DNA from: Avimicrobium caecorum
GTDB lineage: Bacteria; Bacillota; Clostridia; Oscillospirales; Ruminococcaceae
Direction: 5' to 3'
Assembly (NCBI GenBank): GCA_904394705.1
Contig: CAJFNJ010000006.1
Span: 1 to 31,756, forward strand
Length of the DNA stretch: 31,756 bases
Under the pieces are notes generated by a model. That model saw only the letters and a program-made list of their open reading frames with translations. It was not told where the DNA came from and did no database searches. Below are positions 14,110-21,619 of this stretch, piece after piece. The translations under genes were made by a program, and so were the position numbers. Position 1 is the stretch's first letter. The number at the start of each line of letters is the position of its first letter.

Positions 14110-15252
14110 TTGAAGGAGATCTATCTGGACAACAGTGCCACCACACAGGTGGATGACCGGGTCATCGACTATATTACCAAGGTGATGCGGGAGCATTATG
14201 GCAACCCGTCGTCCCTCTATGATCTGGGGTTGCAGAGCCACCTGCTCATGGAGGAGGCAGCCAAATCGGCGGCAGCACTCATCGGCGGCAAGGGGGAGAA
14301 CCTCTACTTCACCTCGGGCGGCACCGAGAGCAACAACTGGGCCGTATTCGGCACAGCCCATGCCAAGCGCCGCCGGGGCAAGCGGATGGTCACCACCGCC
14401 TTTGAGCACTCCTCCATTCTGGAGCCGATGAAGCGTCTGGGGGAAGAGGGCTTTGAGCCGGTGTTTGTCAAGCCGGACGAGCATGGCATCATCTCGGCGG
14501 AGGATTTCCTCTCCCAGGTGACCCCGGATACCATTCTGGTGAGCTTCATGCTGGTGAACAACGAGGTGGGCACCATGCTGCCCTATGAGGAGATTGCTGA
14601 GGAGGTACGGCGCATCGCGCCCAATGCCACCATCCACTGCGATGCGGTACAGGCCTATGGCAAGCTGCCCCTGAAGGTGGAAAAGCTGCCCATCGACCTG
14701 GTGTCCATGAGCGGACACAAAATCCATGCGCCCAAGGGCATCGGCGCCCTCTATGTGAAGAAGGGCACCCGCATTGACCCGATTATCTATGGCGGCGCCC
14801 AGCAGAACGGTCTGCGTCCCGGCACCGAGAGCCTGCCCCTGGCCTGCGGTATGGGCTATGCGGCAAAGCTGCGGGCTGAGACCATCAGGCAGGACTGGGA
14901 AACCGTCACCCGGCTGCAGGCCTATGCCCGGGAAAAGCTCAGTGCCATTCCCGGCATTGTGCTCAACTCCCCGGAACATGCCTTCCCCTATATCCTCAAC
15001 TTCTCGGCAGAGGGCATCCGGTCCGAGACCATGCTCCATCATCTGGAACAGTATGGCATCTATGTTTCCAATGCCTCTGCCTGCGGCAAGGGCGCAGCCA
15101 GCCATGTGCTGGATGCCATGGGACTTTCCCACCGCCGCATCGACTCGGCTATCCGGCTGAGCTTCAATGCCCAGAACACCGAGGCGGATATTGACGCCTT
15201 CCTGGAAAAGCTCCGGCTGGGACTGGATACCCTGGCCCGGGCCCGTTCCTAA
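14110..15252 (+). CDS. cysteine desulfurase (NifS/NifZ-like partner of ThiI)
   Basis: A 380-residue PLP enzyme that takes sulfur from cysteine onto its own active cysteine. The pyridoxal lysine is Lys204 in MSGHKIHAPKG, and the catalytic Cys325 lies in SNASACGKGAA. DNSATTQVD at residues 7-15 and TSGGTESNN at 68-76 are family motifs. The start is TTG at 14110 with GGGGGAG about 9 nt upstream; no ATG fits. thiI follows after 29 nt, the same pairing as Bacillus nifZ-thiI, so its main job is probably sulfur supply for tRNA 4-thiouridine. Its promoter seems to come from the repeat element upstream. Confidence 0.92.
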   Translation: MKEIYLDNSATTQVDDRVIDYITKVMREHYGNPSSLYDLGLQSHLLMEEAAKSAAALIGGKGENLYFTSGGTESNNWAVFGTAHAKRRRGKRMVTTAFEHSSILEPMKRLGEEGFEPVFVKPDEHGIISAEDFLSQVTPDTILVSFMLVNNEVGTMLPYEEIAEEVRRIAPNATIHCDAVQAYGKLPLKVEKLPIDLVSMSGHKIHAPKGIGALYVKKGTRIDPIIYGGAQQNGLRPGTESLPLACGMGYAAKLRAETIRQDWETVTRLQAYAREKLSAIPGIVLNSPEHAFPYILNFSAEGIRSETMLHHLEQYGIYVSNASACGKGAASHVLDAMGLSHRRIDSAIRLSFNAQNTEADIDAFLEKLRLGLDTLARARS

Positions 15253-15281
15253 ATCCAATCATAACGAGGTAACAGTACGAT

Positions 15282-16460
15282 ATGAAAGAAATAATCCTGC
15301 TCAAGGCGGGGGAGATCGCCCTCAAGGGACTCAACCGCAGCACCTTTGAAGACCGTCTGGTCAAGAACTGCAAGTTCCGGCTCCGGGACATCGGCAGCTT
15401 CCGGTTCACCCGGGCCCAGTCGACCATGTATGCCGAACCCCTCTCCGAGGACATCGATATGGACGATGCCGTGGAGACCCTCCAGCATGTATTCGGCTTT
15501 TCCAAGCTGAGCCGTGCCTGTGTGGTGGAAAAGGATATGGACACCATCTGTGCCGCCGCCGAGGAATATCTGGGAAGAGAACTGCGGAAAATCCGCACCT
15601 TTAAGGTAGAGGCCAAGCGGTCGGACAAGAAGTTCCCCCTCAAGTCCCCGGAGATCGCCGCGGAAGTGGGCGGATACCTGCTCTCCCGGTTCTCCAATCT
15701 GCGGGTGGATGTGCATGAGCCCGACCTGGTGATCTTTGTGGAGATCCGGGATCAGGCAGCCTATATCCACGGCCCTCAGCTGGACGGCGCCGGCGGTATG
15801 CCGGTGGGCTCCAGCGGCAAGGCCATGCTGCTGGTATCCGGCGGCATCGACAGCCCGGTAGCGGGCTACATGATGGCAAAGCGCGGCCTGGAAATCGAGG
15901 CCATTCACTTTGCCGCCCCGCCCTACACCAGTGAATATGCCAAGCAGAAGGTCATCTCCCTGTGCCGGGAGGTGTGTGAATATGCCGGACGCATCAAGCT
16001 GCATGTGGTGAACTTCACCCATGTGCAGGAGGAGATCCGGGACAAGTGCCCCGAGGAATACTTCACCATCATCATGCGCCGGTATATGATGAAGATCGCC
16101 GAGCGTCTGGCCCGGGAAAACGGCTGCGGCGCCCTGATCACCGGCGAGAGTGTGGCACAGGTTGCCAGCCAGACCCTCTATGCTCTGGGCTGTACCGATG
16201 TGGCCTGTGAGCTGCCGGTGCTGCGTCCGGTGATCGGCATGGACAAGAATGAGATCATTGCCATTTCCCGGAAGATCGGCACCTTTGAGACTTCGATTCT
16301 CCCCTATGAGGACTGCTGTACTGTGTTTACACCCCGTCACCCCCGTACCAAGCCCAAGCTGCGGGACGTGCTGCGGGCAGAACAGTCGCTGGATGAGGAA
16401 GCTCTCCTGGCGGATGCCCTCTCCAAGGTGGAGACCATGTTTACCTATCCGGAGCGATAA
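15282..16460 (+). CDS. thiI: tRNA 4-thiouridine synthase ThiI
   Basis: A 392-residue enzyme that activates U8 of tRNA with ATP and inserts sulfur. The N-terminal ferredoxin-like and THUMP region runs to about residue 165. The PP-loop SGGIDSP is at residues 186-192. EDCCTVFTPRHP near the C-terminus holds the conserved cysteine pair. It lacks the C-terminal rhodanese domain of E. coli ThiI, as usual in Firmicutes, where a dedicated cysteine desulfurase supplies sulfur. That enzyme is encoded immediately upstream. GAGGTAA precedes the ATG. Confidence 0.95.
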   Translation: MKEIILLKAGEIALKGLNRSTFEDRLVKNCKFRLRDIGSFRFTRAQSTMYAEPLSEDIDMDDAVETLQHVFGFSKLSRACVVEKDMDTICAAAEEYLGRELRKIRTFKVEAKRSDKKFPLKSPEIAAEVGGYLLSRFSNLRVDVHEPDLVIFVEIRDQAAYIHGPQLDGAGGMPVGSSGKAMLLVSGGIDSPVAGYMMAKRGLEIEAIHFAAPPYTSEYAKQKVISLCREVCEYAGRIKLHVVNFTHVQEEIRDKCPEEYFTIIMRRYMMKIAERLARENGCGALITGESVAQVASQTLYALGCTDVACELPVLRPVIGMDKNEIIAISRKIGTFETSILPYEDCCTVFTPRHPRTKPKLRDVLRAEQSLDEEALLADALSKVETMFTYPER

Positions 16461-16493
16461 CCCATGCAGGACAGAAAGAATGGAGGTGAACGG

Positions 16494-19220
16494 ATGGAAG
16501 CAGTGCTGCTCGGCCTGACCCCGGAGGTCAGGGTATCCGACCGGCAGAGCCCCCTTGCGGGAGCACTGCGCCGGGAACTGGCAGCGGTGACCGGACTGGC
16601 AGTGACTGCCCTGGATCTGGACCCCCGGGACGAGAGCCTGTTTGACACCCTGGCCGATGCGCTGGAGGAGTGTCAGGTGCTGGTGACAGTGGGGGATCTG
16701 GAGACCCCCGGCGGTCTGCGGCGGCTGCTCACCCGGGGACTGGGACTGGAAACCCGCATCGATCCCGATGCGCTGGAAGATGCCCAGGCCTGGTGCCGGA
16801 GCCATCCGGACGCCCGCATTGCCCCCGGCGAACTGGCAGAGGTGCCGGTGATCGCCGAGGTATTCCGCACCGGTGGCGTGTGCGGCTTCGGACTGCGGAG
16901 CCGGCAGCAGGCGATTCTCTGCCTGCCCGGTGATCCCGAGGCCTTCCTGCCGCTGCTGCTCCGGGAGGGCTATGCCTTCCTGGGGGACTTTCTGGGACGG
17001 GAGATCCACACCATGGAGCTGGCGGCAGACGGGGCGGACCCCCAGCAGCTCTACCGGCAGATGGATGGGGAAAACCTGCCCATGGCGCTGGAATACAATC
17101 TGGTATCCACCCGGGAGGGGCAGCGGCTGCGGCTGATCGCGCCGGAGCGGGGACTGCTTTACCTGGGAGCGGAAACAGCCGAGCGCTATCTGCCCGATGC
17201 CGGGGAGGAACCGGCGGCAGTGCGCAATCCGCTGCTCCCGCCCGATCTGGACCAGGAGGACAGCTCCGGGCCGGAGGAATCCACGGCATCGGCCTCGGAG
17301 AAAAAGAGCAGCCGCCGGTGGATTATCGGCGGGGCAGCGGCGGCAGTGGTACTCATTGCGGCTGCCGCCGGGATCTTCCTCTTTATGGGGCGTGAGGAGG
17401 CCGAACCGGTCTCCAGCTCCGAGAGCAGTTCGGTTTCTTCGGAGGAGAGCTCCGAGGAGTCGGAGGACAGCTCGGACGAGGAACTCCCCAGCTATGAAAA
17501 CGGCATGCCCGGGGATTACCTGCCCCAGTTCGAGGAACTGTACAGCCAGAATCCCGATGTGGTGGGGTATCTGGAAATCGAGGGCACTGACTTTGCCTAT
17601 CCGGTGGTACAGTACACCGACAATGAATACTACCTGCGCCGGGGCTTTGACGGCGAGGAGAATGAAAACGGTACGCCTTTTGTGGACTACCGCACCAATC
17701 TGCGCACCACCCAGAACACCATTGTGTACGGGCACAACATGCGCACCGGTACCATGTTCGAGACCCTGCTCCAGTACCGGGATATGAACTTCTATAAGGA
17801 GCACCCCACCCTGACCTTCGACAGTGTCTATGAGGAAGGGGAATACAAGGTGATCGGCATGTTCATTGCCAACACCCGTCCTGAAGATGGCCCCATCTTT
17901 GACTATCTCAACTTCCTGGACGGCACTGAGGAGACCTTCATGGAGTATGTGGAGAATGTCCGGGAGCGGTCGCTCATCACCACCGGGGTGGATGTCCAGC
18001 CCGGGGACCGGCTCATTACATTGTCCACCTGTTCCTATGAGTTCACCGAGGCCCGGTTTGTGGTGGTGGCCCGGAAGATCCGGGAGGGTGAGGACCCGGA
18101 GGTGGATACCTCGGAGGCCTATAAGAACCCTGACCCGCTCATGCCCCGGGTCTGGTATGAGCTCTACGGCGGCAACAATCCCTATGAGGAGAGCAGTTCC
18201 AGCTCCTCTTCCAGTTCGTCAAGCTCGTCCAGCTCCTCCAGCAGTTCGGGTCCTTCCAGCAGCTCCAGCTCGTCCAGTTCTTCTTCGAGCTCCAGTTCTT
18301 CTTCGAGCTCCAGTTCGTCCTCGAGTTCCAGTTCTTCCAGCCGTCCTTCCAGTTCGGAGGAGGAAGAGGAAAACGACCATGAGATCGATGATGATCTGGC
18401 AGATGAGGAACTGGCTGTGATGTACAACGGGCGTCTGACCCGCATGAACGCCTATGACCTGGTGAGCGAGATCGTGGAAAGCGAAACCCGGGGTGCCCTG
18501 CATCCTGAGGCCATCAAGGCACAGGTAGTCGCCACCTATACCTATATCAAATACTCCAATCAGGTGGGCATCTACCCGGCGGTGAATATGCGCAGCAGTG
18601 TGAGCAAGGAGGTCAAGAGTGCCGTGGATGCGGTATTCGGCGAGGCCTGCTACTATGGCGGCGACTATATCAATGCGGTTTACCATTCGGTGAGCTGCGG
18701 AACTACTGCCAGTGCCAAGTCGGTCTGGGGCACCAATCTGCCCTATCTCCAGCCGGTGGACAGCGAATATGATGAGCTCTCTCCCTACTATGAGGGCAGC
18801 TATACCATCAGCGAGGAGGACTTCGCCGACGCGGTGGAGGAAACCTATGGCATTGATCTCTATGATAGTGACCTGGACCCGGAGGACTGGATTGTCATTG
18901 ACTATGACAACATGGCTTCGGGGGACTATGTGGGCCGGGTGGAGATCGGCGGCAAGGATACTTCCCAGGGCGGCGATGTGAGCCGTGGCGTAGCCATCAC
19001 CGGACGCAATGTCCGGGAGAGCCTGCTGGACTTCAGCCTGCGTTCCACCTGCTTTGAGGTGGAATACAACTCCCGCAAGGAGCAGTTTGAGTTCACCACC
19101 CGTGGCTATGGTCATGGCGTAGGTATGAGCCAGTGGGGCGCCAACTATCTGGCAGAACATGACGGCTATACCTATAAGGAGATCCTCAAGCACTACTATA
19201 CCGGAATTACAATCAAGTAA
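16494..19220 (+). CDS. MoaB/CinA-like - membrane helix - class B sortase - SpoIID fusion protein
   Basis: A 908-residue single-pass protein. Residues 1 to about 225 form a cytosolic domain resembling a degenerate MoaB/CinA fold (RGLGLET at 81-87, LCLPGDPEA at 142-150). A Ser/Glu linker and KKSSRR precede one membrane helix (276-299), N-in by charge. Outside is a class B sortase (about 335-535) with its full triad: His414 in YGHNM, Cys513 in LSTCSYEF and Arg521 in EARFVVVAR. A serine tract (567-621) leads to a SpoIID domain (about 640-908). That domain has Glu664 at the catalytic position in VESETRGALHPEAIKAQ, the SVSCGTTASAKSVW region and the ending GYGHGVGMSQWGANYLA. GGAGGTGA sets the ATG at 16494; one upstream ATG lacks a site. 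Sortase and glycan-cleaving SpoIID are normally separate proteins. It is 33 nt after thiI, so probably co-transcribed. Confidence 0.9.
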   Translation: MEAVLLGLTPEVRVSDRQSPLAGALRRELAAVTGLAVTALDLDPRDESLFDTLADALEECQVLVTVGDLETPGGLRRLLTRGLGLETRIDPDALEDAQAWCRSHPDARIAPGELAEVPVIAEVFRTGGVCGFGLRSRQQAILCLPGDPEAFLPLLLREGYAFLGDFLGREIHTMELAADGADPQQLYRQMDGENLPMALEYNLVSTREGQRLRLIAPERGLLYLGAETAERYLPDAGEEPAAVRNPLLPPDLDQEDSSGPEESTASASEKKSSRRWIIGGAAAAVVLIAAAAGIFLFMGREEAEPVSSSESSSVSSEESSEESEDSSDEELPSYENGMPGDYLPQFEELYSQNPDVVGYLEIEGTDFAYPVVQYTDNEYYLRRGFDGEENENGTPFVDYRTNLRTTQNTIVYGHNMRTGTMFETLLQYRDMNFYKEHPTLTFDSVYEEGEYKVIGMFIANTRPEDGPIFDYLNFLDGTEETFMEYVENVRERSLITTGVDVQPGDRLITLSTCSYEFTEARFVVVARKIREGEDPEVDTSEAYKNPDPLMPRVWYELYGGNNPYEESSSSSSSSSSSSSSSSSSSGPSSSSSSSSSSSSSSSSSSSSSSSSSSSSSRPSSSEEEEENDHEIDDDLADEELAVMYNGRLTRMNAYDLVSEIVESETRGALHPEAIKAQVVATYTYIKYSNQVGIYPAVNMRSSVSKEVKSAVDAVFGEACYYGGDYINAVYHSVSCGTTASAKSVWGTNLPYLQPVDSEYDELSPYYEGSYTISEEDFADAVEETYGIDLYDSDLDPEDWIVIDYDNMASGDYVGRVEIGGKDTSQGGDVSRGVAITGRNVRESLLDFSLRSTCFEVEYNSRKEQFEFTTRGYGHGVGMSQWGANYLAEHDGYTYKEILKHYYTGITIK
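18273..18341 (+). repeat. 18-bp tandem repeats coding polyserine linker
   Basis: TCCAGTTCTTCTTCGAGC occurs at 18273-18290 and 18291-18308, then as a variant at 18309-18326 and in part to 18341. Each unit adds six serines in frame, so slippage could change linker length without breaking the gene. Confidence 0.8.
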
Positions 19221-19248
19221 TTTCTTGGGGAAATATACAGTTTGTATC

Positions 19249-19297
19249 GAACAGGGAGGCTTCCGGGACGGAGATCCGCCGGGGAGCTTCCCTGTTC
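19249..19297 (+). promoter_or_regulatory. long hairpin between the fusion gene and mutY
   Basis: GAACAGGGAGGCT pairs with AGCTTCCCTGTTC (one wobble), and a smaller CCGG/CCGG stem lies inside. The following CTCGTTTG is a poor T run. It may therefore be a weak terminator or an attenuating hairpin rather than a full stop. Confidence 0.5.
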
Positions 19298-19318
19298 TCG
19301 TTTGAAACGGAGGGTATT

Positions 19319-20359
19319 ATGGCAGATTATTCCCGACTTTCCCGGCTCCCGGTGCCGCTGCTCGAGTGGTACCGGGCCAACCGCCGCATCCTGCCCTGGC
19401 GGGAGGACCCCCGGCCCTATCGGGTGTGGGTATCGGAGATCATGCTCCAGCAGACCCGTGTGGAGGCCGTGCTGCCCTATTATGAACGGTTCCTGCGGGA
19501 GCTTCCGGATATTCCGGCTCTGGCAGCCGCCCCGGAGGAACAGCTCCTGAAACTCTGGGAGGGGCTGGGGTATTACAGCCGGGTGCGGAACCTTCAGAAG
19601 GCAGCCCGGGCGGTCTGTGAACAGTACGGCGGCGAGCTGCCCGGCGACTATGAGGCTGTGAAGGCGCTGCCGGGTATCGGCGAGTATACCGCCGGAGCCA
19701 TCTGTTCCATCGCCTTCGGACTGCCCACCCCGGCAGTGGACGGCAATGTGCTGCGGGTGGTGTGCCGCATCACCGGCGATGAAACCCCGGTGGATTCCCC
19801 GGCGCTCAAGCGGAGGTGCCGGGAGGAACTGGCGCCGCTCTATCCGGAAGGGGCAGCCGGGGACTTCACCCAGGCGCTCATGGAGCTGGGGGCGATGGTC
19901 TGCCTGCCCGGCGGAGCGCCCCGGTGCGGAGAGTGCCCGGCACGGGAGTTCTGTGCCGCCTGCGCCTCCGGGGACCCGGAACGCCTGCCGGTGAAGCCCC
20001 CGAAAAAGCCCCGGCGGATCGAACAGCGGCGAGTGTGGGTGGTGCTCTCCCCGGCGGGAGTGCTGCTCCACCGCCGCCCGGGACGGGGGCTGCTGGCGGG
20101 GCTCTGGGAACTGCCCGGTGCCCCCGAGGGCGAAGGCTTCCCGCTTGGCTGGGAGACCCCGGCCGGAGCCGAGCCCATCGGCACCGCCCGGCATATCTTC
20201 TCCCATGTGGAGTGGCAGATGGAGGGTGAGCTGTGGCGGCTCCCCGAAGCCCGGGAGCTGCCCGAGGGCTGGCGCTGGGCCGATGCCGCCGCCCTGGCAG
20301 GGGAGGTGGCACTGCCCTCGGCCTTCCAGGCCTTCCGGGGCTTCCTGCCCAAGGCATAA
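19319..20359 (+). CDS. mutY: A/G-specific adenine glycosylase MutY
   Basis: A 346-residue DNA repair enzyme removing adenine mispaired with 8-oxoguanine. It has catalytic Glu40 in SEIMLQQTRV, the helix-hairpin-helix LPGIGEYTAG (117-126) and catalytic Asp141 in VDGNVLRV. Four cluster cysteines are at 195, 203, 206 and 212. The C-terminal Nudix-like domain with HIFSHVEW recognises 8-oxoguanine. The first cysteine gap has seven residues instead of the usual six, a small oddity that should not prevent a 4Fe-4S cluster. GGAGGG precedes the ATG. It follows the fusion gene after 98 nt and ends at a clear terminator. Confidence 0.95.
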   Translation: MADYSRLSRLPVPLLEWYRANRRILPWREDPRPYRVWVSEIMLQQTRVEAVLPYYERFLRELPDIPALAAAPEEQLLKLWEGLGYYSRVRNLQKAARAVCEQYGGELPGDYEAVKALPGIGEYTAGAICSIAFGLPTPAVDGNVLRVVCRITGDETPVDSPALKRRCREELAPLYPEGAAGDFTQALMELGAMVCLPGGAPRCGECPAREFCAACASGDPERLPVKPPKKPRRIEQRRVWVVLSPAGVLLHRRPGRGLLAGLWELPGAPEGEGFPLGWETPAGAEPIGTARHIFSHVEWQMEGELWRLPEARELPEGWRWADAAALAGEVALPSAFQAFRGFLPKA

Positions 20360-20363
20360 TAAT

Positions 20364-20402
20364 AAGAAAGGACAGGCGGTCTGCCTGTCCTTTCTGCTTT
20401 TT
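20364..20402 (+). terminator. terminator of mutY
   Basis: AGAAAGGACAGGC and GCCTGTCCTTTCT form a 13-bp stem, followed by GCTTTTT. Confidence 0.88.
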
Positions 20403-20715
20403 GGGGAGATGTGCCCCTGTATGGCGTGCCGCCCGCTGCCGGCAGCTGGCTTTTTGCTGTGCAGGCACCCGGTTTTCCCGTATGGGACTGGCGGTGCAAG
20501 CTCTCCGGCAAATTCCCGGCGCACTCCGTCCGGGAACGGGGCTAATCATGGAGGTACCTCCTTTGGAATGGAAAACAGTTCAGTATAGAAACCGGGGCTA
20601 AACTGAAACTTAATAAAACTGTTATGTTTGTCTGAACAATAAGGACGATTTGGACACAATGTGTTCACAGGACAGGCAGTGACAAAAAACGCGGAGCCTT
20701 CCCGGATAAAAAGGC
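20403..20715. other. gene-poor gap
   Basis: No convincing gene. It holds a perfect 12-bp palindrome GGAGGTACCTCC (20550-20561), nested inverted repeats around 20575-20622 (AACAGTT/AACTGTT and TTCAGT/ACTGAA), and GGACACAATGTGTTC near 20650. Their role is unknown. Confidence 0.4.
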
Positions 20716-20752
20716 ATAAAAAAAGACCCCCGGTCACAGTGTGACGGGGGTG
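20716..20752 (-). terminator. terminator of the XRE regulator gene
   Basis: On the minus strand a CCCCCGTCAC/GTGACCGGGGG stem is followed by seven T, just past the stop at 20766. Confidence 0.85.
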
Positions 20753-20765
20753 GGATCAGGTGTGG

Positions 20766-20978
20766 TTATTGGGAATCGGCGTCCTCCGGGGGAACAAATT
20801 CCAGCAGGTCCCCGATTTCGCAGTCCAGGACGGTGCAGAGCCGTGCCAGGACATCTGTATCCAGGCGTGTGATGGTATTGTAGTAATATTTGTTGAGCTG
20901 GGCAGGCTGCATCTCAGCCCGCTGGCATAATTTTGTCCGGCTGATGCCGCTTTCCTTCAGCAGTTCGGCAAGCCGCAC
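20766..20978 (-). CDS. XRE-family helix-turn-helix regulator
   Basis: A 70-residue one-domain regulator of the Cro/CI type. The HTH covers about residues 8-45 (GISRTKLCQRAEM, then ITRLDTDVLARLCTVLDC). It ends EIGDLLEFVPPE, as in many short clostridial XRE proteins. The GTG start at 20978 has only a weak GGAAAG site. Eight codons upstream an in-frame CTG (21002) lies 7 nt after a strong GGAGGGG. It would add LERYGKIR, which relatives I recall do carry. The true start may therefore be the rare CTG. It is divergent from the gene at 21130 across an AT-rich region with inverted repeats and is likely autoregulated. Confidence 0.8.
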   Translation of the reverse strand: MRLAELLKESGISRTKLCQRAEMQPAQLNKYYYNTITRLDTDVLARLCTVLDCEIGDLLEFVPPEDADSQ

Positions 20979-21040
20979 CCGAATCTTTCCATAGCGTTCC
21001 AGACACAGTCCCCTCCTCTCTTTGTAACTTCTATAAACTC

Positions 21041-21115
21041 AGTATAGTGAAATTAGTATTGATTTATAAGTCGTAATAAACTAATATAAAGTTAATACTA
21101 ATAACTTGTTATAAG
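21041..21115. promoter_or_regulatory. divergent promoter region with inverted repeats
   Basis: An AT-rich island in a GC-rich region. Rightward: TTGATT (21059-21064), 17 bases, TAATAT (21082-21087). Leftward: TATACT (21046-21041). The inverted pair TTAGTATT (21053-21060) and AATACTAA (21094-21101) and the direct repeat TTATAAG (21064 and 21109) are candidate XRE operators. Confidence 0.55.
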
Positions 21116-21129
21116 ATGGAGGCGCCGCA

Positions 21130-21528
21130 ATGAAACAGGATCAGTATTGGCTGGCAGAGATGGAGAGCAGACGCCGGGACGATGAACCGTCCCCGGGGCA
21201 GGAGATGGCGGCTCTGATGCGCCGGACAGATGAAGTGCTGAAAGGGCTTTCGCCAGAGGACGGGGCGAAACTGCGGGAGCTGTCTGCCGGCTGGCGGGAA
21301 CTGGTGCTGGCGGGGTATGCGCTCTCCTGCGGCTATGCGCCCCATACTGCCGATGGCGTCGGGGAGCTGCTCACCGCCGCCCCGGATGGGGCCGCCTGGC
21401 GGGCGGAGAACCTGCGTCTGACCCGTGCCGCCGAAGCCCTGGCGAGCACCGTGCCGGAAGCCCTGCCCCTCAGCGACCGCTGGGACGACCTCTGCGCCCT
21501 GGCACTGGTGCTGGGCCAGCGCCGGTGA
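21130..21528 (+). CDS. hypothetical protein divergent from the XRE regulator
   Basis: A 132-residue, largely helical soluble protein that I do not recognise. The N-terminus is charged (EMESRRRDDEPSPGQEM), and the rest has alternating Leu/Ala helices (LRELSAGWRELVLAGYALSCGY). It has no signal peptide or membrane helix. GGAGG lies 7 nt before the ATG, and the frame is closed by a terminator, which supports a real gene. Its position opposite an XRE regulator suggests control by that protein, which is inference only. Confidence 0.7.
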   Translation: MKQDQYWLAEMESRRRDDEPSPGQEMAALMRRTDEVLKGLSPEDGAKLRELSAGWRELVLAGYALSCGYAPHTADGVGELLTAAPDGAAWRAENLRLTRAAEALASTVPEALPLSDRWDDLCALALVLGQRR

Positions 21529-21557
21529 GCGCCCCTGACCCCCTATTCCCGTAAAAC

Positions 21558-21607
21558 CGAAAAGCCGGAGCCTCCCTTTTCTGGGAAAGCCCCGGCTTTC
21601 TTTTTAT
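21558..21607. terminator. bidirectional terminator between convergent genes
   Basis: AAAGCCGG and CCGGCTTT form the stem, with an inner TCCC/GGGA pair and T-rich sequence after it. It lies between the stops at 21528 and 21620. Confidence 0.75.
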
Positions 21608-21619
21608 TATGGCGCAGGC

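Noticed and set aside
15249..17804. 851-residue leftward open frame opposite thiI and the fusion gene
   Set aside because: It is antisense to two clear genes, and its composition is typical of a shadow frame.
18185..18356. Polyserine-coding repeats as a possible CRISPR or mobile repeat
   Set aside because: The units are directly joined without spacers, in frame within a long gene, and code a serine linker.
20550..20561. GGAGGTACCTCC palindrome as an operator or small-gene start
   Set aside because: Perfect but short; the following 17-codon frame has no support, so it is recorded only inside the gap description.
20546..20737. 63-residue leftward frame in the gap before the XRE gene
   Set aside because: No ribosome site, no recognisable features, and it begins at the edge of the XRE terminator.
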